Of a DNA stretch of 64,000 bases, positions 11,634 through 21,452 are shown one piece after another. The position numbers and the translations under genes were made by a program. Under the pieces are notes generated by a model, which worked only from the letters and a program-made list of their open reading frames with translations, was not told the origin of the DNA and made no database searches. Position 1 is the first letter of the stretch, and each line of letters starts with the position of its first letter. Source of the stretch: Flavobacterium hydatis (lineage in GTDB: Bacteria > Bacteroidota > Bacteroidia > Flavobacteriales > Flavobacteriaceae); NCBI RefSeq assembly GCF_000737695.1, contig NZ_JPRM01000011.1, positions 1 to 64,000 on the forward strand, in the 5' to 3' direction.

Positions 11634-12845
11634 ATGTCAGTTTTAAACGGTAAGAAAATTTTACTAGGAGTTTCTGGTGGAATTGCAGCCTATAAAACAG
11701 CATCATTAGTACGACTTTTTATAAAAGCAGGTGCCGAGATTCAAGTAATCATGACACCTGCTTCTAAGGATTTTGTAACGCCACTTACGTTATCAACCTT
11801 ATCAAAAAATCCAGTACATTCTTCTTTCTTTAATCAAGAAGATGAAAATGAAAAATGGAACAATCATGTCGAATTAGGACTTTGGGCCGATTTGATGATT
11901 ATTGCTCCAGCTACCGCAAATACGATGTCTAAAATGGCAAATGGTACTTGCGACAATCTATTGATAGCAGCTTATTTATCGGCAAAATGTCCAGTTTACT
12001 TTGCGCCAGCAATGGATTTGGATATGTATAAACATCCCTCGACATTAGCGAGTTTTTCATTATTAAAACAGTTTGGAAACACTATTATTCCAGCTGAAAG
12101 CGGAGAGTTGGCTAGTGGATTGTCTGGAGAAGGTCGTATGGCTGAACCAGAAAATATTATTGCATTTTTAGAAGCTGATTTAGAAAGCAAATTACCTCTT
12201 AAAGGTAAAAAGTTTCTAATAACGGCTGGTCCAACATACGAAGCAATAGATCCGGTGCGCTTTATAGGAAACCATTCCTCGGGTAAAATGGGCTTTGATA
12301 TTGCATCAGAAGCTGCAAACTTAGGAGCTTCGGTTGTTCTTGTTGCGGGACCTACAAATTGCAAAGTAACAAACACATCAGTAAAAGTAATTTCGGTAAC
12401 ATCGGCACAAGAAATGTATGATGCATGTCATGAGTATTTTTCAAATGTTGACGTTGCAATTGCAGCTGCGGCAGTTGCGGATTATAGACCGAAAACAGTT
12501 GCATTACAAAAAATAAAAAAAGCTTCAGAAGATTTTACAATCGAGCTGGAGAAAACAAAAGATATCTTATTGTCATTAGGTGAAATAAAAGAAAAACAAT
12601 TTTTAATTGGATTCGCTTTAGAAACTGAAAATGAAATTGAGAATGCAAAGCTGAAAATCCAGAAAAAAAACTTAGATTTGATAGTTCTAAATTCTTTACA
12701 GGATAAAGGAGCAGGTTTTGGTGGGGGAACGAACAAAGTAACCTTTATTGATAAGGCTTTCACGGTCGAACCAATGGAATTAAAAACCAAAGAAGCAGTT
12801 GCAACTGATATTTTAAATAAGGTGATAAAGCATTTTCATGAATAA
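11634..12845 (+). CDS. coaBC: Bifunctional phosphopantothenoylcysteine decarboxylase / phosphopantothenate-cysteine ligase
   Basis: 403 residues, typical length. The N-terminal half is the FMN-dependent CoaC decarboxylase (GVSGGIAAYK, PAMDLDMY); the C-terminal half is the CoaB ligase (TAGPTYEAIDPVRFIGNHSS, AAAVADYRP). It makes 4'-phosphopantetheine from phosphopantothenate and cysteine in coenzyme A synthesis; the last step, coaE, lies about 5 kb downstream. Its end overlaps the next gene by 8 bases. Confidence 0.97.
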   Translation: MSVLNGKKILLGVSGGIAAYKTASLVRLFIKAGAEIQVIMTPASKDFVTPLTLSTLSKNPVHSSFFNQEDENEKWNNHVELGLWADLMIIAPATANTMSKMANGTCDNLLIAAYLSAKCPVYFAPAMDLDMYKHPSTLASFSLLKQFGNTIIPAESGELASGLSGEGRMAEPENIIAFLEADLESKLPLKGKKFLITAGPTYEAIDPVRFIGNHSSGKMGFDIASEAANLGASVVLVAGPTNCKVTNTSVKVISVTSAQEMYDACHEYFSNVDVAIAAAAVADYRPKTVALQKIKKASEDFTIELEKTKDILLSLGEIKEKQFLIGFALETENEIENAKLKIQKKNLDLIVLNSLQDKGAGFGGGTNKVTFIDKAFTVEPMELKTKEAVATDILNKVIKHFHE

Positions 12846-13722
12846 AATACTTACTTTTTTGTTGTTTTTAACTATTGGCCTTACGCAGGCACAACAGTTA
12901 AATTGTACGGTAACCGTAAATTCGCAAATGCTTCCTAATGCCAATCAGCAAGTTTTTAAAACACTGCAGACAGCATTGAGTGAATTTGTCAATAATACAG
13001 ATTGGACAGGAAGTTTGTTAAAACAAAATGAAAAAATAAACTGCTCGATGTATATAACAATTACATCAAATAACTCAGATCAGTTTTCGGGTACTATACA
13101 AATACAATCATCTCGATTAATTTATAATTCTACTTACTCGTCTCCAGTGTTCAATTTTAATGATAAGGATTTAAGTTTTAGATATACAGAATTTGAAAAT
13201 TTATTGTACAATCCAAATGTTTTCGAATCTAATCTAGTATCTATAATGACTTTTTATAGCTACATGATTTTAGGGATGGATGCAGATACTTTTATGCCAG
13301 CATTAGGGAATCCTTTTTTTGAGACTGCGCAAAGTATTGCCAATGTAGCACAACAAGGAGGTTACAAAGGATGGAGTCAGGCAGATGGAGTACAAAATCG
13401 TTATTTCTTGATTAATGATATGCTTTCGCCAACATATAATGACTTAAGACAGTGTGTTTACGGGTATCATACCGGTTTAGATGTAATGAATCAGGATTTA
13501 AAATTGGCAAAAGAAAAAATTAAAGCTTCATTATTGCTTATAGGAAAACTAAATGCAACAAAACCAAATGCTTTTCTAACACGTGTCTTTTTTGATGCTA
13601 AATCAGATGAAATTGTATCTATATTTTCAGGAGGACCAAGTGTTCCTATAACAGATTTAGTAGAGAATTTAAATAGAGTTTCGCCAATGAACTCTGCTAA
13701 ATGGTCACAGATTAAATTTTAA
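12838..13722 (+). CDS. DUF4835 family exported protein (PorD-like)
   Basis: 294 residues with a signal peptide (LTQAQQLNC). The body contains the family pattern around LNCTVTVNS, FVNNTDW and NPFFETAQSI. The family is conserved across Bacteroidota and, as I recall, includes PorD, associated with type IX secretion and gliding; this assignment is from memory. It overlaps coaBC by 8 bases and is followed by recN, so it is probably expressed in the same unit. Confidence 0.85.
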   Translation: MNKILTFLLFLTIGLTQAQQLNCTVTVNSQMLPNANQQVFKTLQTALSEFVNNTDWTGSLLKQNEKINCSMYITITSNNSDQFSGTIQIQSSRLIYNSTYSSPVFNFNDKDLSFRYTEFENLLYNPNVFESNLVSIMTFYSYMILGMDADTFMPALGNPFFETAQSIANVAQQGGYKGWSQADGVQNRYFLINDMLSPTYNDLRQCVYGYHTGLDVMNQDLKLAKEKIKASLLLIGKLNATKPNAFLTRVFFDAKSDEIVSIFSGGPSVPITDLVENLNRVSPMNSAKWSQIKF

Positions 13723-13772
13723 GCACACTTATTAAGGTTGCTTATTTCCAAAACTTATATTACAAAAGAGAT

Positions 13773-15425
13773 ATGATTACTTCATTGTCAATAAAAAATT
13801 ATGCACTGATCGAAAAATTATCAATTGATTTTTCAAAAGGCTTTTCTATAATCACTGGTGAAACAGGAGCAGGAAAGTCGATAATATTAGGTGCATTGGG
13901 CTTGGTTTTAGGTAAAAGAGCCGATTTGACTTCATTGAAAAATAAAGAAGAAAAATGTGTTATCGAAGCACATTTTAAAATTTCTAAATATAATCTCGAA
14001 GCTTTTTTTGAAGCCAATGATTTAGATTATGAAGATGATACTATAATAAGACGTGAAATTTTACCTTCTGGGAAATCGCGTGCTTTTATAAATGATAGTC
14101 CAGTAAATCTTCAGGAATTACAAGAATTGAGTTTATATTTAATAGATATTCATTCGCAACAGCAAACCCAAGAGCTTTCGGAAGAAAGTGTGCAATTTCA
14201 GATTATAGATGCAATTGCTGATAATTTTGGTGTTATTGCAGATTATCAAAATGTTTTAAAGAAATATAAATCAGATAAAACAAAGCTGATTTCCCTTCTT
14301 AAAAAACAAAGCGAATCTGCCAAAGAGCAAGAATATAATACTTTCCTGTTAAACGAATTAGTTGCCGCACAATTAAAATCAGGACAGCAAGAAGAATTAG
14401 AAGAAGAATTTGAGAAGCTTAACAATGTTGAGATTATCAAAGAATCATTAGATAAATCTTTGGCTATAGCCAATGAAGAACAATTTGGAGTAATCCAAAA
14501 TCTAAATGAAATAAAAGCTTCGTTACATAAAATTGCTACTTTCTCGACAGAATATGGAGCTTTTTTTGAGAGAATAACAAGTCTAGCAATCGAGTTTGAT
14601 GATGTTTCCGGTGAATTGCAAAAAGCATCAGAAAAATTATTAAATGATCCTGCTCAGCTTGATTTTATTAGCCAGAAATTGCAGGTTATTTATAATTTGC
14701 AAAAAAAGCATCAAGTTGCTACAGTCGATGATTTAATTGAAATTCAAACCAAACTAGAAAATTCAGTTCTGGAATTAGGTAATATTGAAGAAGAAATAGC
14801 AAAACTTACCACTTCAATAGAGCAAAAAACAATTGATTTAGATGCTTTTGCAAATAAAATTCACGAAAACAGAATTGCAGCAGTTCCATTATTGTCAGAT
14901 AAATTAATAACAATATTAGAAACATTAGGAATGCCAAATGTTCGTTTTAAAATTGATATTAATTATGGAGAAACATATTTCCCGAATGGAAAAGATGAAC
15001 TTCAGTTTTTATTCTCTGCTAACAAAGGAACTGATTTCGGATTGCTTAAGAAAGTTGCTTCAGGAGGAGAGATGTCGCGTATTATGCTCGCAGTAAAAGC
15101 AATCTTGGCACAATATTCTAAATTGCCAACATTAATTTTTGATGAAATCGATACTGGTGTTTCGGGAGAGATAGCCGTAAGAATGGGAGAGATAATGAAA
15201 GAGATGAGTCAGCAAATGCAAATTTTTGCAATAACACATTTACCGCAAATTGCTGCCAAAGGGGAGTCTCATTTTAAAGTGTTTAAATCAACGGTAGATG
15301 ATGATACGCAATCAGAATTAAAGCTGCTGTCGCAAGAAGAACGCATTCAGGAAATTGCACAAATGTTATCAGGTTCAGTCGTTTCTGATTCGGCTTTAAA
15401 TCATGCTAAAGCCTTGCTTAACTAA
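13773..15425 (+). CDS. recN: DNA repair ATPase RecN
   Basis: 550 residues, usual length. SMC-like layout: Walker A GETGAGKS (about residues 29-36), two long coiled-coil arms with a central turn, an ABC signature (KKVASGGEMSR, about 425-435) and Walker B (TLIFDEIDTGVSG). RecN binds DNA ends in double-strand break repair. A promoter for the next gene is embedded in its last codons. Confidence 0.97.
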   Translation: MITSLSIKNYALIEKLSIDFSKGFSIITGETGAGKSIILGALGLVLGKRADLTSLKNKEEKCVIEAHFKISKYNLEAFFEANDLDYEDDTIIRREILPSGKSRAFINDSPVNLQELQELSLYLIDIHSQQQTQELSEESVQFQIIDAIADNFGVIADYQNVLKKYKSDKTKLISLLKKQSESAKEQEYNTFLLNELVAAQLKSGQQEELEEEFEKLNNVEIIKESLDKSLAIANEEQFGVIQNLNEIKASLHKIATFSTEYGAFFERITSLAIEFDDVSGELQKASEKLLNDPAQLDFISQKLQVIYNLQKKHQVATVDDLIEIQTKLENSVLELGNIEEEIAKLTTSIEQKTIDLDAFANKIHENRIAAVPLLSDKLITILETLGMPNVRFKIDINYGETYFPNGKDELQFLFSANKGTDFGLLKKVASGGEMSRIMLAVKAILAQYSKLPTLIFDEIDTGVSGEIAVRMGEIMKEMSQQMQIFAITHLPQIAAKGESHFKVFKSTVDDDTQSELKLLSQEERIQEIAQMLSGSVVSDSALNHAKALLN

Positions 15426-15443
15426 AAAAATGAATTATATTTG
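15414..15443 (+). promoter_or_regulatory. Bacteroidota-type promoter for fabV
   Basis: TTG (15414-15416), a 19-base spacer and TATATTTG (15436-15443). The -33 element lies inside the recN coding end. This leaves a leader of about 85 bases before fabV. Confidence 0.65.
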
Positions 15444-15532
15444 TCAATTAAATTAATCAGTTTTACCAAGTGAAAATCGGTAGTTAAAATACCATCATTT
15501 TATAAAATAAAAATAAAAAACAGTTCCAAATT

Positions 15533-16723
15533 ATGATTATAGAACCAAGAATGAGAGGATTTATTTGTTTGACATCACACCCAAAAGGATGCGAGCAAAA
15601 TGTAAAAAATCAAATAGAATATATAAAATCTAAAGGACCAATTGAAGGTGCTAAAAAAGTATTAGTAATTGGAGCATCAACAGGTTTTGGATTGGCATCT
15701 AGAATTACAAGCGCATTTGGATCTAACGCTGCTACAATTGGAGTGTTTTTTGAAAAACCACCAGTTGAAGGAAAAACAGCTTCTCCAGGATGGTATAACT
15801 CAGCAGCTTTTGAAACAGAAGCTCACAAAGCAGGATTATATGCAAAAAGTATCAATGGTGATGCTTTCTCTAATGAAATCAAACAACAAACATTAGACTT
15901 GATTAAAGCTGATTTAGGTCAGATTGATTTAGTTATTTATAGCTTAGCGTCTCCAGTACGTCAGCATCCTGTAACAGGAATATTACATCGTTCAGTTTTA
16001 AAACCAATCGGAAAGACATTTACAAACAAAACGGTTGATTTTCATACAGGAAAAGTAACAGAGGTTTCTATTGAGCCATGTACAGAAGAAGAGATTGAAA
16101 ATACTGTTGCAGTAATGGGAGGTGAAGATTGGTCTATGTGGATGGATGCATTGAAAAAAGAAAACTTATTAGCTCCTGGAGCTACAACAGTTGCTTATTC
16201 TTACATCGGGCCATCACTAACCGAAGCAGTTTACCGTAAAGGAACTATCGGTCGTGCTAAAGATCATTTAGAGGCTACAGCATTTGCTATTACAGATAGT
16301 TTAAAAGATTTAGACGGTAAAGCATACGTTTCGGTAAATAAAGCTTTAGTTACACAAGCGAGTTCAGCAATTCCAGTTATTCCTTTATATATATCATTAT
16401 TATATAAAATCATGAAAGCTGAAGGACTTCATGAAGGTTGTATTGAGCAAATTCAGCGTTTATTCCAAGATAGATTATATACAGGACAACCAATTCCTAC
16501 AGACGATAAAGGAAGAATCCGTATCGATGATTGGGAAATGCGTGATGATGTTCAGGAAAAAGTAGCTAAGCTATGGTTAGAGGCAACTACAGAAACATTA
16601 CCAGAAATTGGTGATTTAGCTGGATACAGAAATGACTTCTTGAACCTATTTGGATTTGAATTTGAAGGAGTAGATTACAAAGCAGACACAAATGAAGTAG
16701 TTGATATAGAAAGTATCAAATAA
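15533..16723 (+). CDS. fabV: Trans-2-enoyl-CoA/ACP reductase FabV
   Basis: 396 residues starting with the family signature MIIEPRMRGFICLTSHP. The cofactor-binding segment VIGASTGFGLASR and the YSLASPVRQHP region are clear, and the Tyr-x8-Lys active-site arrangement (AYSYIGP...) is present in the middle of the protein. It reduces trans-2-enoyl thioesters with NADH in the last step of fatty acid elongation; FabV types are relatively triclosan-resistant. It has its own promoter and a strong terminator, so it is probably monocistronic. Confidence 0.96.
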   Translation: MIIEPRMRGFICLTSHPKGCEQNVKNQIEYIKSKGPIEGAKKVLVIGASTGFGLASRITSAFGSNAATIGVFFEKPPVEGKTASPGWYNSAAFETEAHKAGLYAKSINGDAFSNEIKQQTLDLIKADLGQIDLVIYSLASPVRQHPVTGILHRSVLKPIGKTFTNKTVDFHTGKVTEVSIEPCTEEEIENTVAVMGGEDWSMWMDALKKENLLAPGATTVAYSYIGPSLTEAVYRKGTIGRAKDHLEATAFAITDSLKDLDGKAYVSVNKALVTQASSAIPVIPLYISLLYKIMKAEGLHEGCIEQIQRLFQDRLYTGQPIPTDDKGRIRIDDWEMRDDVQEKVAKLWLEATTETLPEIGDLAGYRNDFLNLFGFEFEGVDYKADTNEVVDIESIK

Positions 16724-16748
16724 TTCAACTGAATTTATATAATTATTT

Positions 16749-16780
16749 AAAACCATCAACCCAAAGTTGATGGTTTTTTT
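16749..16780 (+). terminator. Rho-independent terminator after fabV
   Basis: A perfect 12-bp stem (AAAACCATCAAC / GTTGATGGTTTT), 5-base loop and T run. Confidence 0.9.
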
Positions 16781-16851
16781 ATGGATATAACTTATCTTTG
16801 TTAAAATTTTACAGTTAAAACAAATACTACCTTAATACCACATACCTAATT

Positions 16852-17850
16852 ATGGTGTTTTCTTTAATTATACCAGTGTATAATCGTCCTGACGAAGTTG
16901 AAGAGCTATTAGAAAGCTTACTATTATCTGAATATAAAGAACCTTTTGAAATTGTGCTTGTAGAAGATGGCTCAACTTTGCCATGTGATGATGTGGTTCA
17001 GAAATTTCAAGATAAATTAAATATCTCATATTATTTTAAAGAAAATTCAGGACCTGGAGATTCCAGAAATTTTGGAATGCGCAAAGCACTAGGTGATTAT
17101 TTTATCATTTTTGACTCAGATTGTATTATTCCGCCAGATTATTTATCAGAAGTAGATAAAGCACTAAGAGAGGATTATGTAGATTGTTTTGGTGGGCCTG
17201 ATAGAGCATTAGCTAGTTTCTCGAATATCCAGAAAGCAATTAATTTTGCTATGACATCTTTCCTTACAACAGGAGGAATAAGAGGAGGATCAGAAAAGAT
17301 AGGAAAGTTTCAGCCAAGAAGCTTTAATATGGGATTATCCCGAAAAGGATTTGAAGCATCAAAAGGATTTGGGAATATTCATCCCGGAGAGGATCCAGAC
17401 TTATCTATACGGTTATGGAATTTAGGTTTCGAAACCAGACTTTTTTCTAAAGCATATGTATATCATAAACGAAGAATCGATTGGGATAAATTTTCTATTC
17501 AGGTCAATAAATTTGGTAAAGCCAGACCGATACTTAATAGTTGGTATCCACAATACAACAAACTGACTTTTTTCTTCCCAACAGCCTTTATTTTAGGACT
17601 AGTTTTGGCAGTTATATTGCTGATTTTTAATATTGATATATTATTGCAATTGTATTTTGTTTATTTTATCATAATTTTTATAGTATCGACAATTCAAAAC
17701 AAGAGTTTAAAAATTGGTTATTTATCAGTTATTGCGGTTTGGAAGCAATTTTATGGTTATGGAATCGGTTTTTTAGAGTCGTTTATTAAGATAATTATCT
17801 TAAAGAAAAAACCACAAGAAGCATTCCCAGGATTATTTTTTAAGATTTAA
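16852..17850 (+). CDS. Family 2 glycosyltransferase with C-terminal membrane segments
   Basis: 332 residues. The N-terminal GT-A fold shows SLIIPVYNRPDEVEE, a VEDGS motif and a metal-binding IFDSDCI (DxD-like), then GEDPDLSIRLW with an ED pair typical of the acceptor-side base. Two hydrophobic segments at about 240-285 anchor it in the inner membrane. It probably adds a sugar to a lipid-linked glycan; donor and acceptor cannot be told. It ends one base before coaE. A TATCTTTG box lies at 16793-16800. Confidence 0.9.
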   Translation: MVFSLIIPVYNRPDEVEELLESLLLSEYKEPFEIVLVEDGSTLPCDDVVQKFQDKLNISYYFKENSGPGDSRNFGMRKALGDYFIIFDSDCIIPPDYLSEVDKALREDYVDCFGGPDRALASFSNIQKAINFAMTSFLTTGGIRGGSEKIGKFQPRSFNMGLSRKGFEASKGFGNIHPGEDPDLSIRLWNLGFETRLFSKAYVYHKRRIDWDKFSIQVNKFGKARPILNSWYPQYNKLTFFFPTAFILGLVLAVILLIFNIDILLQLYFVYFIIIFIVSTIQNKSLKIGYLSVIAVWKQFYGYGIGFLESFIKIIILKKKPQEAFPGLFFKI

Positions 17851-17851
17851 T

Positions 17852-18448
17852 ATGACAAAAGTAATTGGCTTAACAGGAGGTATTGGTAGCGGTAAAACTA
17901 CCATTGCAGGATATTTTGCAGAAATGGGAATACCTGTTTATATTGCCGATGATGAGGCTAAAAAAGTAATGCAGTCCGATGAAATAGTTGCCGCTATTCG
18001 TAAAACTTTCGGTGCTGAAATTTTTGATGATAATACATTAAATAGAGCCAAATTGGCTGATATTGTTTTTAATAATGCAGATAAATTAGCATTACTTAAT
18101 GCAATTGTGCATCCTGCAGTAAAAACAGATTTTGAAAATTGGTTACTAAAACATAAAAAAGAGCCTTATATAATCTACGAAGCAGCAATTTTGTTTGAAA
18201 GTGGGCGTTATAAAGAATGTGACATTATAATTACGGTTACCGCACCCCAGGAAACCAGAATTGAGAGGGTAATGAATCGCGATAAAACTACTCGCGAACA
18301 TGTTTTAAAACGAATGAATATGCAATGGAATGATGAACAACGTTTAGCCAATAGTAATTATATTATTCATAATTTGAATCTTAAAATTGCAAAGGAGGAA
18401 GTTGTTAAAATTCTTAAAATTTTAAATATTAAACAAAATCACTCTTAA
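17852..18448 (+). CDS. coaE: Dephospho-CoA kinase
   Basis: 198 residues. The P-loop GGIGSGKTT is at residues 9-17, followed by the DDEAKKVM lid-proximal motif and the HPAV and EAAILFESG segments of the family. It phosphorylates dephospho-CoA to coenzyme A. It starts one base after the glycosyltransferase stop, an arrangement that implies coupling but no functional link. Confidence 0.96.
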   Translation: MTKVIGLTGGIGSGKTTIAGYFAEMGIPVYIADDEAKKVMQSDEIVAAIRKTFGAEIFDDNTLNRAKLADIVFNNADKLALLNAIVHPAVKTDFENWLLKHKKEPYIIYEAAILFESGRYKECDIIITVTAPQETRIERVMNRDKTTREHVLKRMNMQWNDEQRLANSNYIIHNLNLKIAKEEVVKILKILNIKQNHS

Positions 18449-18507
18449 ATGTTAATATTTGGTTAATGTATTATTTAGTATATTGTTAAAATATTAATTT
18501 TGTTTCG

Positions 18508-20088
18508 ATGAATAAATTGTTTTTTAGAATTCTTGTTTTGTTAATGAGTTTATCCCTAATTGGGATAATTCTTGTTCAGGTTTATTGGTTTACTTCTTCG
18601 TTTAAAAATAATGACGAACAGTTTAAGTTTCATGTCAAACAAGTTATTGGAAATGTAGCCGATAAGCTACAACAGCAAGAAGCCTATAGTTTCTATGATA
18701 AATACAATCATTATAAAGATAGTACAGGAAAAGTACCGCAAAAAAATGATTTGTTAGAATTTTATTACGTTCAAAAAAATCCTAGAACAAATAAAACAAT
18801 TGTATATTCAAATAGTATTATATCAGAAGATTATAATATAAATGGCTCGTTCTTTGATAAGAAATTTAGTAGCGAAAGGTTTAAGAATTTTAATTCTAAG
18901 CGTACAACCGAAGTTTATAATAATAACAGTATAGATAATTCGTTACAGCAAAGTATAATACCAGATGTAAAGATTGAAAAATCAGGAAATCTGGATGTTT
19001 TAGATAATGCACAATTTGAGATATTCTTTAAAGACATAGCTTCGGCAATGCCAATTAATGAAAGGATCACCAAAGAGAAGCTGCAAAAGCTTCTAAAAAA
19101 AGAATTAGAAGAATATGGTGTAAAAACAAAATTCGAGTTTGGTATTTATAGTAGTGGTATTGCTACCAAAATTAAATCAGATGGATTTAAATATGATAAA
19201 GAATCAACCTACTCGATACCGATTTTTGCAGATAATGAAGGGAATAACAAATATGAGTTATCGGTAACATTTCCTCACAAGAAGAAATTTTTACTCTCAG
19301 AGTTGGTAAGTATAACCATATTGTCAATCATTTTTACGCTTATTATTATAATTGCTTATACAAGTGCTTTAAATCAGTTAATACGTCAGAAACATATATC
19401 TGAAATTAAAACAGATTTTATAAATAATATGACGCATGAGTTTAAAACTCCAATTGCAACAATAAATCTGGCTTTGGATGCCATTAAAAATCCTAAAATA
19501 ATCGAAGATAAGGAGAAGGTCTTTAGGTACCTTCAGATGATACGAGATGAGAATAAACGTATGCATGCTCAAGTAGAGAATGTATTGCGAATCTCTAAAT
19601 TAGAGAAAAGTGAATTGGATATTAACAAAGAACCAACCGAAATCCATGGGATTATCGATGATGCCATTGAGCATGTAAGTTTGATTCTTGAGGATAGACA
19701 AGGTACTATTACAAATCATTATGATGCAGCCAGAGCGACAGCATTAATCAATGAAGTGCATTTTACTAACGTCTTGGTTAATATCTTAGAGAATGCTATA
19801 AAGTATTCGCCAGGTATTCCTAAAATAGAAATTTTTACAGAGAACATTAAAGATATGATTCTTATAAAAGTAAAAGATAATGGATTAGGAATGAGTAAAG
19901 TGGCTCAAAAAAGAGTTTTTGAGAAGTTTTACAGAGAACACACGGGAGATTTACATAATGTTAAAGGCCACGGATTGGGCTTATCATATGTAAAAAGGAT
20001 AGTAGAAGACCATAATGGTCAAGTCTATGTAGAAAGTGAAAAAGGGAAAGGTAGTACCTTTATAATAAAAATACCACTAATAAATTAA
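18508..20088 (+). CDS. Sensor histidine kinase (RprX-like)
   Basis: 526 residues. Two membrane segments (about 8-30 and 266-287) enclose a periplasmic sensor region of about 235 residues with no recognisable domain. The HisKA box NNMTHEFKTPI carries phospho-acceptor His310, followed by an HATPase domain with ENAIKYSP (N429), DNGLGM and GHGLGLSYV. The partner response regulator follows after 3 bases. Architecture resembles RprX of Bacteroides; the stimulus is unknown. Confidence 0.93.
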   Translation: MNKLFFRILVLLMSLSLIGIILVQVYWFTSSFKNNDEQFKFHVKQVIGNVADKLQQQEAYSFYDKYNHYKDSTGKVPQKNDLLEFYYVQKNPRTNKTIVYSNSIISEDYNINGSFFDKKFSSERFKNFNSKRTTEVYNNNSIDNSLQQSIIPDVKIEKSGNLDVLDNAQFEIFFKDIASAMPINERITKEKLQKLLKKELEEYGVKTKFEFGIYSSGIATKIKSDGFKYDKESTYSIPIFADNEGNNKYELSVTFPHKKKFLLSELVSITILSIIFTLIIIIAYTSALNQLIRQKHISEIKTDFINNMTHEFKTPIATINLALDAIKNPKIIEDKEKVFRYLQMIRDENKRMHAQVENVLRISKLEKSELDINKEPTEIHGIIDDAIEHVSLILEDRQGTITNHYDAARATALINEVHFTNVLVNILENAIKYSPGIPKIEIFTENIKDMILIKVKDNGLGMSKVAQKRVFEKFYREHTGDLHNVKGHGLGLSYVKRIVEDHNGQVYVESEKGKGSTFIIKIPLIN

Positions 20089-20091
20089 AAT

Positions 20092-20808
20092 ATGGAAAAT
20101 ATCAATAAAAGAATTCTTTTAGTAGAAGATGACCTTAATTTTGGTGCAGTTCTTAAAGACTATTTAATGCTAAATGACTTTGAAGTTACATTGGCAAAAA
20201 ACGGAATGGAAGGCTTCGAGAAATTCAAGAAAGACGTATACGACTTATGTATTCTTGATGTCATGATGCCATATAAGGACGGATATACATTAGCAAAAGA
20301 AATCAGAGAGAAAAATAGCGAAGTGCCTATTATCTTCTTAACAGCAAAATCTATGAAAGAGGATGTGTTAAAAGGATACAAAGCAGGAGCAGATGATTAT
20401 TTGAACAAGCCATTTGATTCAGAAGTATTATTAATGAAAATCAAAGCGATTATTCAAAGAAAATCTTCTGATACTAAAGCTGAGCAAGTTCAGTTTGAGT
20501 TTAACATTGGTAAATTTCATTTAAATTCAAAACTTAGATTTTTAACTTTTGAAAATGAAGAGCCAATAAAGTTATCTCCAAAAGAAAACGAATTATTGAA
20601 AATGTTAATCCTTCATGAAAATGATTTAATGCCAAGAGAATTAGCATTAACAAAAATCTGGAGAGATGATAATTACTTTACTTCAAGAAGTATGGACGTG
20701 TATATCGCCAAACTTAGAAAGTATCTTAAACCAGACGAAGATGTTGAAATTCTTAACATCCACGGTGAAGGTTTTAGACTAGTTGTTAAAAACAAAGTAA
20801 CTGCATAA
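20092..20808 (+). CDS. OmpR-type response regulator (RprY-like)
   Basis: 238 residues. The receiver domain (1-120) has acidic pocket EDD (12-14), phospho-acceptor Asp56 (ILDVMMP) and LTAKS with the conserved Lys. The C-terminal winged helix (about 135-235) has SPKENELLKML, the RSMDVYIAKLRKYL recognition helix and the GEGFRL wing. It pairs with the kinase 3 bases upstream. A terminator lies directly after. Confidence 0.95.
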   Translation: MENINKRILLVEDDLNFGAVLKDYLMLNDFEVTLAKNGMEGFEKFKKDVYDLCILDVMMPYKDGYTLAKEIREKNSEVPIIFLTAKSMKEDVLKGYKAGADDYLNKPFDSEVLLMKIKAIIQRKSSDTKAEQVQFEFNIGKFHLNSKLRFLTFENEEPIKLSPKENELLKMLILHENDLMPRELALTKIWRDDNYFTSRSMDVYIAKLRKYLKPDEDVEILNIHGEGFRLVVKNKVTA

Positions 20809-20813
20809 ATAGA

Positions 20814-20844
20814 AAAGCTTCGAGAAATCGGAGCTTTTTTTTTT
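20814..20844 (+). terminator. Rho-independent terminator after the two-component pair
   Basis: Stem AAAGCTTCGA / TCGGAGCTTT with GAAA loop and a run of ten T. Confidence 0.85.
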
Positions 20845-20845
20845 G

Positions 20846-21452
20846 TAACTATTTCCTGCTTTCCGTTACAAGATTTTTCATAAAAAAGGCATTTCCAATG
20901 ATTAAAAACGAGCTTCCGTTGGTCGCTGTTTTTGCTCAGGAAATGCTTTTTTTTATTTCAAAATGCTTTCCACTACAATCAGGGTTAGGAGATTCTTACT
21001 GAAAATAGATTAAGTAAAATTAGATTGATTTCCTGCAAGGTTTCCAAAACTTTGTAGGTATGATGTTGAGATTAAAATTTAAAAAAATATTGTTGTTATA
21101 GTTGTGAATTGGCTCCAGCTTTAGCTGGAGTAACATAATAAGCACATGAATGGCTTTAGTCAAAATCTGTTATTATTTCGGCAGAAGCCATATTAATTGT
21201 CAAACTTTTATCTCCAGCTAAAGCAGGAGGCAATTTAAAAAGAAGAAGATTAAACGGAATTACAGATTATCTGAGGTGATATAGTTAATATTCTTATTAT
21301 TGAGAATAGGAAGAGTTAATGTTGTTATTCTAACAGGTTTTTAAAACCTGTTAGGTATTAGGATGGTTATCTATCACACTTACTAGGGCAAAAAAAGACT
21401 TTGGAGGACAGATTTGTGCGCTGTTATAGGAAAAACAGAGGTTTTTAAAACC
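20846..21452. repeat. Gene-free spacer made of several dispersed repeat families
   Basis: No credible gene in about 600 bases. Block 1 (about 20846-20955) shares the CTATTTCCYGCTWTCCGTT signature with 49369-49495. Block 2 (21109-21233) has inverted arms built on GGCTCCAGCTTTAGCTGGAG and CTCCAGCTAAAGCAGGAG around a TGGCTTTAGTC/AGAAGCCA core. Block 3 is the short palindrome CTAACAGG/CCTGTTAG at 21330-21354, with a partial copy at about 21438-21455 running into the thioesterase stop. These look like REP or MITE-type intergenic repeats. Confidence 0.7.

Noticed and set aside
18458..18502. Promoter directly before the histidine kinase
   Set aside because: TAATTTTG is present at 18495-18502 but the nearest TTG elements have spacings of 9 or 33 bases, and the start would be leaderless.
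20846..21452. Hidden small genes in the spacer
   Set aside because: No frame of useful length with normal codon use; content is explained by repeats.
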